Assembly: GCA_902775135.1 (NCBI GenBank)
Contig: CACYKY010000022.1
Coordinates: 1 to 64,000, forward strand
Origin: an uncultured Bacteroidota bacterium
GTDB lineage: Bacteria > Bacteroidota > Bacteroidia > Bacteroidales > P3
Direction of reading: 5' to 3'
Length of the DNA: 64,000 nucleotides
Shown here: positions 23,154-33,175 of the stretch, piece after piece
How positions within the stretch are numbered: the first letter of the stretch is position 1
How the letters are laid out: each line of letters begins with the position of its first letter
Notes under the pieces: model-generated
Seen by the model: the letters and a program-made list of their open reading frames with translations, nothing else
Told to the model about the DNA's origin: nothing
The model's database searches: none
Program-made: the position numbers and the translations under genes

Positions 23154-24833
23154 ATGATATACAATATTTTGTTGATAGTGTATTTTGTGGGGACCACAGT
23201 GGGACTGTGGTTCGTGTTCAAGAAGGCGGGTGTGGCACCCTGGAAATCGGTCGTGCCGCTGTGGAACGTGGTGGAGTGGATCCGCCTGTGCAACAAGGAT
23301 TGGAAGTGGTATGTGGGAATCGTGATACCGGGCATCAACATCTTTGTGTTTTTGCTGCTGGTGGTGGAGACTGCGCGCTGCTGCCGGAGGAGGAACTTCT
23401 GGGAGATGATGGCGGGGGTGCTGCTGCCTTGCTTCTACCTACCCTTCCTGGGGATGACCAAAGGAAAGAGGGTGGAGGGCAAGCGCGAGGAGACGGCCCC
23501 CGTGCGCAAGCTTTCGAAGGAAGAACAGGAGGAGAAGCGCAAAGCCGCCGAGGCCCGCGAGAAGCAGGAGAGGGCCGACGCCATTGCCCGCGGCGAACGC
23601 TGGGTGGTGAATTTCCATGACCCCCGTACCGACCCCCCTGCCAAGGTGGGCGAACTCAGGGACTGGACGGAGGCCATTGTCTTTGCCCTGATAGCGGCGG
23701 TGCTCATCAGGGGATTTGTCTTCGAACTGTTCTCCATACCCTCGTCGAGCATGGAGAAGAGTCTGCTTGTGGGCGACCATCTGCTGGTGAGCAAGATGGC
23801 CTACGGCCCCAGGGTGATCATGACCCCCTTGGCGTTGCCGCTGATGCACAACACCATTCCGGGGACGCAGATGCAGTCCTATCTGGACTGTCCCCAGTTG
23901 CCCTACTACCGCTATCCCGGCTACACGAAGGTGAAACGATACGACGCCGTGGTCTTCAACTTCCCCGCCGGCGACACCATTCTCGGCAACTTTGCCGACG
24001 GCAAGTACACATACTACGAAGCCGTGCAGCAGTTTGGGCGTGAGGCCGTCCTGAGCGGCAACGCCTACCATCCCCAGCTAGGTCCGCTGGGCAAGGTGAA
24101 GGTGCGTCCCATCGACAAGCGCGAGAACTACATCAAGCGCTGTATGGGGCTCCCCGGCGAGGATCTTCAGATTATCGACAAGATGGTGCACATCAACGGA
24201 CGTCCCGTGGACCTCCCCGCCGATGTGCAGTTCGACTATGATGTGGTCGTAGCCTCGGGGTTCAATCCCGAGCTGGTGCTGACGGAATGTGGTGTGAGCC
24301 AGAGCGATATCGACAATTCCTTCCGCGGCTATGATGCGGCGGGGAACATGATGCTGCAGTTGCCGCTGAGCAGCGAACTGTTGGCAAAGGTGAAGACGAA
24401 GACTGTGGTGCTGAGCGCGGAGCCGTCGGCGATGCCTGTCGACTCCACGGGGATGCTCTTCCCCAATGCCGAGGGCTACTATTGGAGTGTGGACAACTAC
24501 GGTCCCATCCATATCCCCGCAGCGGGAGAGCGGCTGGAGCTGACCCTGGAGAACCTGCCCATCTACCGCCGGGTGATCACCGCCTACGAGGGCAACACGC
24601 TCGAGGTGAAGAACGGAGAGATCTACATCAACGGCGAGCCGACCAACAGCTACACCGTGAAACTGGACTACTACTGGATGATGGGCGACAACCGCCACCA
24701 CAGTCAGGACAGCCGTTTCTGGGGCTTTGTGCCCGAGAGCCACATTGTGGGCAAAGCCAAGCGGGTGCTATGGTCGGTTGGCGAAGGCGGCAACCGCCTG
24801 GGGCGCATCTTCAGGAATGCCAATGCACACTAG
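23154..24833 (+). CDS. lepB: Signal peptidase I (Bacteroidota long form)
   Basis: A 559-residue inner-membrane signal peptidase. An N-terminal extension of about 110 residues with hydrophobic segments (ILLIVYFVGTTVGLWFVF, IVIPGINIFVFLLLVVE) is followed by a charged Lys/Glu linker. The catalytic part has Ser199 in IPSSSME, the KRYDAVVFNFPAGD strand, the Lys328 dyad partner in YIKRCMGLPGE, and MMGDNRHHSQDSRFWGFVP near the end. An insert of about 150 residues lies between boxes D and E, as is usual in this phylum. It removes signal peptides from the many exported proteins here. It lies 32 bp after the glycosyltransferase. Confidence 0.93.
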   Translation: MIYNILLIVYFVGTTVGLWFVFKKAGVAPWKSVVPLWNVVEWIRLCNKDWKWYVGIVIPGINIFVFLLLVVETARCCRRRNFWEMMAGVLLPCFYLPFLGMTKGKRVEGKREETAPVRKLSKEEQEEKRKAAEAREKQERADAIARGERWVVNFHDPRTDPPAKVGELRDWTEAIVFALIAAVLIRGFVFELFSIPSSSMEKSLLVGDHLLVSKMAYGPRVIMTPLALPLMHNTIPGTQMQSYLDCPQLPYYRYPGYTKVKRYDAVVFNFPAGDTILGNFADGKYTYYEAVQQFGREAVLSGNAYHPQLGPLGKVKVRPIDKRENYIKRCMGLPGEDLQIIDKMVHINGRPVDLPADVQFDYDVVVASGFNPELVLTECGVSQSDIDNSFRGYDAAGNMMLQLPLSSELLAKVKTKTVVLSAEPSAMPVDSTGMLFPNAEGYYWSVDNYGPIHIPAAGERLELTLENLPIYRRVITAYEGNTLEVKNGEIYINGEPTNSYTVKLDYYWMMGDNRHHSQDSRFWGFVPESHIVGKAKRVLWSVGEGGNRLGRIFRNANAH

Positions 24834-24836
24834 TAA

Positions 24837-24896
24837 TGGTTTAAGGTTTATGGTTTAAGGTTTATGGTTTAAGGTTTAAGGTTTAGGGTTTAAAGA
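24837..24896. repeat. Heptad repeat TTTAAGG/TTTATGG
   Basis: Eight units of a 7-bp repeat (TTTAAGG, TTTATGG, TTTAGGG) fill the gap between lepB and parC. Confidence 0.9.
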
Positions 24897-24914
24897 TAAA
24901 AAAGAAAAAAGAGA

Positions 24915-27539
24915 ATGGAAGAAGAACTCGATAATAATACCACCCCCTCTACCGAACAGGGCTCCACCATGTCGCTCAGCGGCATGTACAAGGACTACTG
25001 GATTGACTATGCCAGCGACGTTATCCTGGACCGCTCGGTGCCCGACATCGACGACGGGCTGAAGCCCGTCCAGCGACGCATACTGCACGCTATGAACGAG
25101 ACCGACGACGGCCGATTCACCAAGGTGGCCAACATCGTTGGCAACACCATGCAATACCATCCCCACGGTGACGCCAGCATCAAGGACGCCCTTGTCAATC
25201 TTGGCCAGAAAGACCTCCTCATCGACTGCCAAGGAAACTGGGGCAACATCCTCACCGGCGACGATGCCGCCGCCGGCCGCTACATCGAAGCCCGCCTCTC
25301 GAAGTTCGCCAAAGAGGTGGTCTTCAACCCCAAGACTACCCAGTGGAAACCCTCCTACGACGGCCGCAAGCAGGAACCGGTCTCGTTGCCCATCAAGTTT
25401 CCCCTCCTCCTGGCTCAGGGCACCAAGGGCATCGCCGTCACCCTGACGAGCGTCATCCTGCCCTACAACTTCTGCGAGTTGCTCGACGCCAGCATCAAGA
25501 TCCTCCGCGAGGAACCCATCGAGATCTACCCCGACTTCCCCACGGGAGGACTCATCGACGTCAGCAAGTATAACGATGCGGCCCTCGGCGGTCGCCTCCG
25601 CATCCGTGCCAAGATGCACTATGACGAAAAACGCAAGGCCATCGTCATCACCGAACTGCCCTATACCGTCACCACCGATGTCCTCATCGACAGCATACTG
25701 AAAGCCAACGAGAAAGGCAAGATCAAGATCAAGAAGGTGGACGACAACACCGCCGCCGAAGTCGAAATCGTTGTCTACCTCCCCGCCGGTGTCTCCCCCG
25801 ACCAGACCATCGACGCCCTCTACGCTTTCACCTCCTGCCAGATATCCTTCTCGCCCCAGACCTGCGTCATCGTCGACGACAAACCTGTCTTCATGACCGC
25901 CTCCGACATCCTGCGCCACAACACCTTCCGCACCAAGGACCTCCTGCGGCAGGAGCTGGAGATCCAGCTGGCCGAACTCGAGGACCGCTGGCACTGGGTC
26001 TCCCTCGAGAAAATATTCTTCGAGAAGGGCATCTACAAGAAGATGGAACAGCGCGACAGCCTCTCGTGGGACGAGCAGGTAGACGACATGCTGAAGGCTT
26101 TCGCCCCCTACAAGAAACGTTTCCGACGCGACATCACCCGCGACGACGTCCTCAAACTCACCGAAAAACCTGTCCGCAAAATCTCCAAGTTCGACATCAA
26201 GAAGGCCGAGGAGGAGATAGCCTCCATCGAGATGACCATCGACGAGGTGCGCAACCATCTGGAGCATCTCGTTGACTACGCCATCCGCTACTTCCAGGGC
26301 ATCCTCAAGAAATTCGGCACCGGCCGCGAGCGTCGCACCGAGATACGCTCCTTCGAGGACATTGAGTCCACCACTGTCGCCCTTGCCAACGAGCGCCTCT
26401 ATGTCAACTACCAGACCGGTTTTGCCGGATGGGGACTCAAGCGCGAGGAGGGCGTCGAGGTGGCCTGCGAATGCTCGCGTCTGGACGACATCATCGTCTT
26501 CCGCCGCGACGGCACCTTCATCGTCACCAAGGTGCAGGAGAAAGGCTTTGTGGGCTCCAAGGAGTGTCCCGAGATTCTCTTCATCTCCGTTTTCCGCAAA
26601 CGTGACGAGCGCACGGTATACAATATGATCTATCGTGACGGCGGCCCCGACGGCTACGTGATGGTCAAGCGCTTCAACGTCACCTCCATCACACGCGACA
26701 AGGAGTACCTCCTCACCAAAGGCACCCGCGGCTCGAAGGTGCTCTATTTCACCGCCAACCCCAACGGCGAGGCCGAGGTGGTCACCATCCACCATGTCTC
26801 CAAGCCCAAACTGAAGAAGACCTCCTTCGACTTCGACTTTAAGACCCTTGCCATCAAGGGCCGCCAGTCCATGGGCAACATCCTCACCCGCAACGCCGTC
26901 CGTTCCATCAACCTCAAGGACTCCGGCATCTCCACCCTCTCGGCCCGCAAGATATGGTTTGACGAGAGTGTCAAGCGCCTCAATGTGAACGAGGCAGGCC
27001 GCTACCTCGGCGAATTCAAGGGCAACGACAAGATTCTCGCCCTCATGCAGAATGCCTCCTATCGTACCACCTCGTTCGACCTTGCCAACCACTACGACGA
27101 CGACCTCGTAGAGCTCCGCAAGTTCAACCCCGAGGCCATACTTACCGTCCTTTACCGTTCTTCCGACGGCTATCCTTACCTTAAGCGTTTCGTTCCTGAA
27201 GCCACCGACCGCAAGACGCCCTTCCTGGACGACGACGGCTCGGAGATGCTGTCCTACTCGCTCGACTACTACCCCCGCCTCGAAGTCGTCTACAATCCCC
27301 AGAGCGGCAAGAAGATTGCCTCCGAAATCATCGAGGTGGAAGACTTCATCGCCGTCAAGAGCCGCAACGCCAAAGGCAAGCGCATCACCACCTTCAATGT
27401 CGACCAGTTCAACTGGCTCGCCCCCTTGAAGCCCGACCCCGAAACCACCGAGGTTGACGACGCTGTTGCCGATATCAATCCATCCCTCCCCGACGACCGC
27501 ATCGGCTATGCCGAAGGCACACAAACCCAGTTGTTTTAA
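24915..27539 (+). CDS. parC: DNA topoisomerase IV subunit A
   Basis: An 874-residue type IIA topoisomerase A subunit that decatenates daughter chromosomes with ParE. The breakage-reunion domain opens with YASDVILDRSVPDIDDGLKP; the active-site Tyr123 is in AAAGRYIEARL and YHPHGDAS precedes it. The coiled-coil tower and gate region span about 330-480. The C-terminal domain (about 500-830) is beta-pinwheel-like but lacks a clear GyrA box, so ParC fits better than GyrA. The absence of parE next to it is notable but not unusual. The gene is intact. Confidence 0.93.
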   Translation: MEEELDNNTTPSTEQGSTMSLSGMYKDYWIDYASDVILDRSVPDIDDGLKPVQRRILHAMNETDDGRFTKVANIVGNTMQYHPHGDASIKDALVNLGQKDLLIDCQGNWGNILTGDDAAAGRYIEARLSKFAKEVVFNPKTTQWKPSYDGRKQEPVSLPIKFPLLLAQGTKGIAVTLTSVILPYNFCELLDASIKILREEPIEIYPDFPTGGLIDVSKYNDAALGGRLRIRAKMHYDEKRKAIVITELPYTVTTDVLIDSILKANEKGKIKIKKVDDNTAAEVEIVVYLPAGVSPDQTIDALYAFTSCQISFSPQTCVIVDDKPVFMTASDILRHNTFRTKDLLRQELEIQLAELEDRWHWVSLEKIFFEKGIYKKMEQRDSLSWDEQVDDMLKAFAPYKKRFRRDITRDDVLKLTEKPVRKISKFDIKKAEEEIASIEMTIDEVRNHLEHLVDYAIRYFQGILKKFGTGRERRTEIRSFEDIESTTVALANERLYVNYQTGFAGWGLKREEGVEVACECSRLDDIIVFRRDGTFIVTKVQEKGFVGSKECPEILFISVFRKRDERTVYNMIYRDGGPDGYVMVKRFNVTSITRDKEYLLTKGTRGSKVLYFTANPNGEAEVVTIHHVSKPKLKKTSFDFDFKTLAIKGRQSMGNILTRNAVRSINLKDSGISTLSARKIWFDESVKRLNVNEAGRYLGEFKGNDKILALMQNASYRTTSFDLANHYDDDLVELRKFNPEAILTVLYRSSDGYPYLKRFVPEATDRKTPFLDDDGSEMLSYSLDYYPRLEVVYNPQSGKKIASEIIEVEDFIAVKSRNAKGKRITTFNVDQFNWLAPLKPDPETTEVDDAVADINPSLPDDRIGYAEGTQTQLF

Positions 27540-27575
27540 TCCCAATGCCCAATAAACAGTAAACCTTAAACCGTA

Positions 27576-28751
27576 ATGAAAATATTAGTCGTCCTCCCCC
27601 GGTTCCCATACCCCCTCGACAAAGGCGACAAGCTCCGCGCCTATCATCAGATTGTCGAGCTCGCCAAGCACCACGAAATCCACCTTTTCGCGGTGTCGCA
27701 TACCAAGGTGACCCCCGAGCAGCGCGCCGCCCTCGAACCCTACTGCAAGACTATCGCTATCGTCACCCCCAGCCACTTCACGGCCTACTTCAACATACTG
27801 CGCAACTACTTCCGTTCCAAATCCCTCCAGATGGGCTATTGGGACTCCGCCCGTGCCCGCCGCACCGTCCGCAAGATGGCCAATGCCATCTCCCCCGACA
27901 TCGTCTACAACCAGATGGTCCGCACCGTCCCCTTGGTTGCCCGACTCCCGTTCAAGAAGGTGATGGACTTCCAGGATTCCCTCTCCCTCAACACCGAGAG
28001 ACGCATGGAACAGTCCAAGGGCCTCTGGCGCAGCATACTGCACTATGAGTTCAAGATGTTGCGCTCCACCGAGTACAACGCTTTCCGCATCTTCGATGCC
28101 CTCACCATCATCTCCGAGGTCGACTCCGAGGCCATCCCTCACAAGAAAAACGGCGAGATACAAATCGTTCCTAACGGCGTTGACTTCGACTATTTCGCTC
28201 CCAGCGCCATCAAGCAATCGCACAATATTGTCTTCACCGGCAATATGGCCTATGCACCCAATGTCGACGCCGCCCGCTACCTTGTCCATGAGGTGATGCC
28301 TCTGGTGTGGGCACAGAGACCCGAAGCCACGGTCCTCCTTGCCGGCGCCGACCCCAAGCCCGCCGTCCGTGCCCTTGCCTCCAAACGGGTCACCGTCAGC
28401 GGCCACATGGATGACATTCGCCATGCCTATGCCGCCGCCGACCTCTTTGTCGCCCCCATGCGCATTGGCTCCGGCCTGCAGAACAAGCTCCTCGAAGCCA
28501 TGTCCATGCAACGCCCCTGCGTCACCACCTCCCTTGCCAATGCCGCCCTTGGCGCCACCCCGGGCACGCACCTCCTCGTCGGCGACACCCCACAAGCCCT
28601 TGCCGACGGCATCGTCAAGCTCCTTGCCGACAGCGAGCTGGCCGCCCAAATCGCCACTGCCGGCAACGCCTTCGTACACCAGCACTACTCATGGCCCGCC
28701 GCCGTCAAACCCCTCGAAGACATCTTCAATGGCCTCATGGAATCCAAATAA
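27576..28751 (+). CDS. Glycosyltransferase family 4-like protein
   Basis: A 391-residue GT-B glycosyltransferase. The N-terminus is LVVLPRFPYPLDKGDKLRAY, typical of the family in which the first strand is followed by P-x-P-D-K-G. The donor-binding half has IVPNGVDFDYF, IVFTGNMAYAPNVDAA, VAPMRIGSGLQNKLLEAM and MQRPCVTTSLAN (the E-x7-E-like region is partly replaced). It probably adds a sugar to a surface glycan; the substrate is unknown. The hflX start lies inside its 3' end (23-bp overlap), so the two are coupled. Confidence 0.85.
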   Translation: MKILVVLPRFPYPLDKGDKLRAYHQIVELAKHHEIHLFAVSHTKVTPEQRAALEPYCKTIAIVTPSHFTAYFNILRNYFRSKSLQMGYWDSARARRTVRKMANAISPDIVYNQMVRTVPLVARLPFKKVMDFQDSLSLNTERRMEQSKGLWRSILHYEFKMLRSTEYNAFRIFDALTIISEVDSEAIPHKKNGEIQIVPNGVDFDYFAPSAIKQSHNIVFTGNMAYAPNVDAARYLVHEVMPLVWAQRPEATVLLAGADPKPAVRALASKRVTVSGHMDDIRHAYAAADLFVAPMRIGSGLQNKLLEAMSMQRPCVTTSLANAALGATPGTHLLVGDTPQALADGIVKLLADSELAAQIATAGNAFVHQHYSWPAAVKPLEDIFNGLMESK

Positions 28752-29985
28752 GCAGGGCAAGTTCCGAAATAGTATAGGCGAGGAAGGCTCCAAGCGGTCT
28801 ACGCCCCAGGAAAGAAATACCTTCGTCAACGAGGTGATTCCCGAGCGCGCCATCCTTGTCTCCGTCTGCCCCAGCGGGCAAACCGTGGAGCGCACCGAAG
28901 ACTACCTCGACGAGCTCGAATTCCTTCTCCGCACCGCCGGAGGCGTCACCGTCAAAAAAGTCATCCAGCGTCTCGAACGCCCCGACACCCGCACCTATGT
29001 GGGCTCCGGCAAACTGGAGGAAATCAAAGAATACAAGCAGGCCCTCGATGCCGACATCATCGTTGTCGACGACGAACTCTCGCCCGCCCAGCTCCGCAAT
29101 CTGGAAAAAGAGCTGGACACCCGCATCCTCGACCGCACCACCCTCATCCTCGACATCTTCGCCCGCCACGCCCGCACCGCCACCGCCCGCACGCAGGTGG
29201 AACTGGCCCAACTGCAATACATGCTTCCGCGCCTCACCCGCATGTGGACCCACCTCGAACGCCAGCGCGGCGGCATCGGCATGCGTGGCCCCGGCGAGAC
29301 GCAGATTGAGACCGACCGTCGTCTCATCAAGGAGAAAATCTCACTCCTCAAGCAGCAGCTGCAGAAGATAGACGTGCAAAAGAACCTCCAGCGCAAGAAC
29401 CGCGAGAGCCTCGTCCGCGTGGCCTTGGTGGGCTACACCAATGTTGGCAAGTCCACCATCCTCAACCTCTTGGCCAAGAGCGATGTGCTGGCCGAAAACA
29501 AACTTTTCGCCACCCTCGACACCACTGTCCGCAAGGTCGTCGTCGGCAACCTGCCGTTCCTCCTTTCCGACACCGTGGGATTCATCCGCAAACTGCCCAC
29601 CCAGCTTGTGGAAAGTTTCAAGAGCACCCTCGACGAGGTCTCCGAGGCCGACCTCCTCATCCATGTGGTCGACATCTCGCACCCCGACCACCAGTCGCAG
29701 ATCGATGCCGTTGAGAAGACCCTCGCCGACATCGGCGCCGCCGACAAGCCCACCATTATGGTCTACAACAAGATCGACAATATTCCTCCCGTCCCTCCCT
29801 CGGAAGAGGAGGGCGATGCGGAGACGGCTCCTTCGCCCGTGGCCTCTCCGAGAGGCTCCGGAAGTGAGTCCATCTTCATCTCCGCCGCCAAGAAGACCAA
29901 TATCGATGCCCTCCGCGACCTGCTCTACGAGCAAGTGGCTCGCATTCATGCAGTTCGCTATCCCTACAACAATTTCCTCTACTAG
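28729..29985 (+). CDS. hflX: Ribosome-associated GTPase HflX
   Basis: A 418-residue HflX, which binds 50S subunits and splits stalled ribosomes. The N-terminal HflX domain has RPDTRTYVGSGKLEEIKEY and DDELSPAQLRNLEKEL; the helical linker has RGGIGMRGPGETQIETDRR. The G domain has GYTNVGKST (G1), DTVGFI (G3) and YNKID (G4). A Pro/Glu/Ser-rich loop separates G4 from IFISAAKKTNID (G5). ATG 28729 gives a normal length; the open frame continues upstream only as antisense-like Pro-rich sequence. Overlaps the preceding glycosyltransferase by 23 bp. Confidence 0.92.
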   Translation: MASWNPNKQGKFRNSIGEEGSKRSTPQERNTFVNEVIPERAILVSVCPSGQTVERTEDYLDELEFLLRTAGGVTVKKVIQRLERPDTRTYVGSGKLEEIKEYKQALDADIIVVDDELSPAQLRNLEKELDTRILDRTTLILDIFARHARTATARTQVELAQLQYMLPRLTRMWTHLERQRGGIGMRGPGETQIETDRRLIKEKISLLKQQLQKIDVQKNLQRKNRESLVRVALVGYTNVGKSTILNLLAKSDVLAENKLFATLDTTVRKVVVGNLPFLLSDTVGFIRKLPTQLVESFKSTLDEVSEADLLIHVVDISHPDHQSQIDAVEKTLADIGAADKPTIMVYNKIDNIPPVPPSEEEGDAETAPSPVASPRGSGSESIFISAAKKTNIDALRDLLYEQVARIHAVRYPYNNFLY

Positions 29986-30022
29986 CTTATCCATCTTTTT
30001 CACCAATCGCCAATCACGAATC

Positions 30023-32254
30023 ATGCTGAAGCATAGCTATATATATCTGCTGCTGCTCGGTTTGTTTTTCAACTCGGGGATGTCGGCTTGTGCGCAGCGT
30101 TTCGTGGCATTTCATGTCGACTCCACCCGATGCGTGGGCGACACCTTGCGGCTCCGCGTCGGCTATGGTATGGATTGCGATGTGAGGGTGGCCGATGCTC
30201 CGGCCTCTATCTCGCGTCCACAGCGCACCTTCCTGCCCGACGGATTGGTATGCGATTCTTCCGAGGGCAGCTGCACCTACCGTTCCCCCATCAGGTTCTC
30301 CGCTTTCGCCCGCAATTCCCTCGTTTCTTCCGCCAACGACATCGATTTCGTGAGGGTGAATATGGAGCATTCGTGGCATACCGATTTGTTGGTGGCCTTG
30401 GAGTGCCCCAACGGGCAGTATGCGGCGCTCATGTATCCCAGGCACGATTTGTCCAACTCCTGCGGCGATCACAAGTTCGATTCTGTCCCTTCGCTCGAAT
30501 CTCTAGCGGGCATTCTCGGCTTATATAACCCCTCCGCCTCCATGGGGGTCCCCGTGGATTTGTCCAGCGGCTGCGATTCCTCCTCCTTCATGAATGCCCC
30601 CGGTATTGGATGGAACTACTGCTGGAGCTCCTCGCCCAACCACGCCTATGCCCCCGGCGACGGGACGGTCTATTCCTCGCAGAACTATCTCTTCATCGCG
30701 ACCAACGGGCCCTTCATCGACTCCACCCACCTCTCCGCCAACACCAATTTCTATCGCCCCATCGGGAGTTTCGATTCCCTCATCGGCTGTCCGGTCAACG
30801 GCACATGGAACCTCGTGGTGCAGGACAACTGGCCGAGCGACAACGGATGGCTGTTCGACTGGGAGCTCTCCTTCGCAGGCGATATGCTTACCCCCTCCAC
30901 GTTGGAACATGTAGAAATGGGCGGCTACGGGGTGTCCCCTCTCCCTCAGGATTCGGCTTTTGTGCTCCTCCCTCCCGGGGTGGACACCACGATTGTCTAT
31001 TGGCTGCGGCTCCTTTTCTCCTCCGGCGACACCCTAGACACAACCTTTGCCCTTCATTGGACCTTGCCCTACTATGTCTCCATCGCGGACACCCTCTGCC
31101 AGGGAGATACGGCGCGATGGAACAGCCTCGCCTTCACTTCGGACACGCTCTACCGCACCGAGGGGTTGACCCGTTGGGGGTGCGACAGCATTGTGGAGCT
31201 GAGCTATGGGTTCATGCCTTCCTATAGTCTGCACGACACCTTGCCCTTTTGCGCCAACGAGCCCTTCCTCTACGAGGGTGTCGATTACGGAGGTCCTGCC
31301 ACCATTGTGGTTCCCCACCAGTCGCAGTATGGCTGCGACAGCACGGTGACTGTGCATCTCATCATGATAGACAGCGCCTTTCGCCTCCAGCTGCAGATGA
31401 GCCTCGACGGCCAGGAGTGGGTGTCCGACACAACGCTCTACGGTTGCAACCCCCTGACGGTGTATTTCCGCGACACTACGCTTTTCGAGCAATGGCGGCA
31501 GTGGACCTTCGGCGACGGCGACACACTCTTTGAGCAGGTATCCTCCTTCCGGCAGGTGCGCCCCTTCGCGCATGTTTACGACAGCGTGGGGTCCTTTTTT
31601 CTCACCCTTACGGCGGAGAGCATCCACGGGTGCGTCGACAGCGCGGTGCTGCGCAAGGATGGCGTGCGCGTGCTGCAGTCGCCCGAGGCTTCGTTTCGCT
31701 GGGAACCCGCCGAGGTGGTGTCGCACAACCCTCTTGTGCAGCTGTGGAACGACAGCCGCCCGACAGGGGACAGCTTGAGGTTCATGTGGCATATTGCCGA
31801 CGGCGAGGGAGGTGAGGACACCACATCGGAGGTGTCGCCATTCTTCCGCTGGCCCGTCGGTGACGGCGATAGGGTGGTGCTCTTGGAGGCCATCTGGCCC
31901 CATGTGCTCGGCGATTCGCTGGTGGTAACCTGCATCGACAGCTCCGAGCAGACAATAGTGATTGTCAACGAGTATCTGCAGTTCCCTAATGTCGTCACCC
32001 CTAACGGCGACGGGGTGAACGACCGCTGGGAGGTGGTGAACCTTTTGGAGTGCGGCCTCTATTCGATGAACGAACTGTGGATCTACAACCGTTGGGGCAA
32101 CTTGGTGTACCACGTGGAGAACATCTGGCGCCAGGATCAGTTCTGGAATCCCAACGAGCCCTTCTGCCCCGACGGCACCTACTACTACCGTTTCAGCGCC
32201 AAAAGCAACTACGGCATCGTGCGCCGCAACGGGACCATCGAGGTGGTAAGGTGA
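30023..32254 (+). CDS. Secreted protein with P-domain-like and PKD modules, T9SS type B sorting domain
   Basis: A 743-residue exported protein. The signal peptide is MLKHSYIYLLLLGLFFNSGM, cleaved near SACAQ. Residues about 100-290 resemble a proprotein-convertase P domain (MEHSWHTDLLVALECPNGQY, then NGTWNLVVQDNWPSDNGWLF). A PKD-like module follows (RQWTFGDGD ... HVYDSVGSFFLTLTAES). The last 90 residues (FPNVVTPNGDGVNDRWEV, IYNRWGNLVY, CPDGTYYYRF) are a gliding-motility/CHU_C type B sorting domain for T9SS export. Surface role likely; no catalytic site seen. ATG 30023 lies in an otherwise longer frame that overlaps hflX. Confidence 0.85.
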   Translation: MLKHSYIYLLLLGLFFNSGMSACAQRFVAFHVDSTRCVGDTLRLRVGYGMDCDVRVADAPASISRPQRTFLPDGLVCDSSEGSCTYRSPIRFSAFARNSLVSSANDIDFVRVNMEHSWHTDLLVALECPNGQYAALMYPRHDLSNSCGDHKFDSVPSLESLAGILGLYNPSASMGVPVDLSSGCDSSSFMNAPGIGWNYCWSSSPNHAYAPGDGTVYSSQNYLFIATNGPFIDSTHLSANTNFYRPIGSFDSLIGCPVNGTWNLVVQDNWPSDNGWLFDWELSFAGDMLTPSTLEHVEMGGYGVSPLPQDSAFVLLPPGVDTTIVYWLRLLFSSGDTLDTTFALHWTLPYYVSIADTLCQGDTARWNSLAFTSDTLYRTEGLTRWGCDSIVELSYGFMPSYSLHDTLPFCANEPFLYEGVDYGGPATIVVPHQSQYGCDSTVTVHLIMIDSAFRLQLQMSLDGQEWVSDTTLYGCNPLTVYFRDTTLFEQWRQWTFGDGDTLFEQVSSFRQVRPFAHVYDSVGSFFLTLTAESIHGCVDSAVLRKDGVRVLQSPEASFRWEPAEVVSHNPLVQLWNDSRPTGDSLRFMWHIADGEGGEDTTSEVSPFFRWPVGDGDRVVLLEAIWPHVLGDSLVVTCIDSSEQTIVIVNEYLQFPNVVTPNGDGVNDRWEVVNLLECGLYSMNELWIYNRWGNLVYHVENIWRQDQFWNPNEPFCPDGTYYYRFSAKSNYGIVRRNGTIEVVR

Positions 32255-32338
32255 TTTTTTTCTTTCTTCAGCACAATAAAACGGCTCGAGTGTCGTTATC
32301 AAAATAAGATATTTATAATTAACAAAATACGCATCATA

Positions 32339-33175
32339 ATGAAAACAACACCGTACACCGATCTCCACATCAAGCTCGGCGCCAAGATGGCTGAGTTCGC
32401 AGGCTACAACATGCCCATCCAGTACACCACCCTCATCGAGGAGCACAACAATGTCCGCAACAATGTGGGCGTGTTCGACGTGAGCCACATGGGCGAGTTC
32501 CGCGCCAAAGGCCCCATCGCCAAGCACTTCATGCAGTATGTCACCACCAACAACGTCGAGGACCTCTTCGACGGCAAGGTGCAGTACACCTGCCTCCCCA
32601 ACGGTCAGGGTGGCGTGGTCGACGACATGCTCGTCTATCGCGTCCACGACGACGAATACTTCATGGTACCCAATGCCGCCAACATCGACAAGGACTGGAA
32701 CTGGATGAGCCAGATCGCCGACAAGATGGGTATGGAACTCGGCAAGGACTTCGTCAACGAGAGCGAGCAGTGGGCTCAGCTTGCCGTCCAGGGCCCCAAC
32801 GCCCTCAAGGCCATGCAGAAACTCACCGATGAGAACATCGTCGACATGGAGTACTACACCTTCAAGATCCTCACCTTCGCCGGCATCCCCAACATCATCC
32901 TCTCCACCACCGGCTACACCGGCGCCGGCGGATGCGAAATCTACATCCCCAAGGAGAAAGCCCTCGAGGTGTGGGACAAGGTCTTCGAGGCTGGTAAAGA
33001 GTTCGGCATCATGCCCGCTGGTCTCGGCTGCCGCGACACCCTGCGTCTGGAGAAGGGCTTCGCCCTCTATGGCCACGAGATGGACGACACCGTCAGCCCC
33101 CTCGAGGCTCCTCTGGCCTTCATCGTCAAGCTGAAAGCCGAGAACAACAACTTCATCAACAAGGAGCTCAGATGA
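32339..33175 (+). CDS. gcvT: Aminomethyltransferase GcvT, N-terminal piece of a split gene
   Basis: 278 residues of the glycine cleavage T protein, which transfers the aminomethyl-derived one-carbon unit to tetrahydrofolate. Landmarks: YTDLHIKLGAKMAEFAGYNM, GVFDVSHMGEF, VQGPNALKAMQ, STTGYTGAGGCEIYIP and AGLGCRDTLRLEKGFALYGH. The frame ends at NNNFINKELR then TGA, where intact family members continue with about 15 residues before MIDRGI. The remainder is encoded by the overlapping next ORF. Intact GcvT is about 360 residues. Confidence 0.88.
   Translation: MKTTPYTDLHIKLGAKMAEFAGYNMPIQYTTLIEEHNNVRNNVGVFDVSHMGEFRAKGPIAKHFMQYVTTNNVEDLFDGKVQYTCLPNGQGGVVDDMLVYRVHDDEYFMVPNAANIDKDWNWMSQIADKMGMELGKDFVNESEQWAQLAVQGPNALKAMQKLTDENIVDMEYYTFKILTFAGIPNIILSTTGYTGAGGCEIYIPKEKALEVWDKVFEAGKEFGIMPAGLGCRDTLRLEKGFALYGHEMDDTVSPLEAPLAFIVKLKAENNNFINKELR

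Noticed and set aside
24837..24896. Telomere-like TTTAGGG repeat suggesting a linear end
   Set aside because: Only one exact TTTAGGG among TTTAAGG/TTTATGG units, embedded between two intact housekeeping genes; it belongs to the heptad family.
24876..27545. 889-codon open frame on the minus strand
   Set aside because: Exact antisense shadow of parC, with Gly/Val/Asp-rich composition and no domain.
31034..33076. 680-codon open frame on the minus strand
   Set aside because: Antisense to the T9SS type B protein and gcvT across their gap; no domain.
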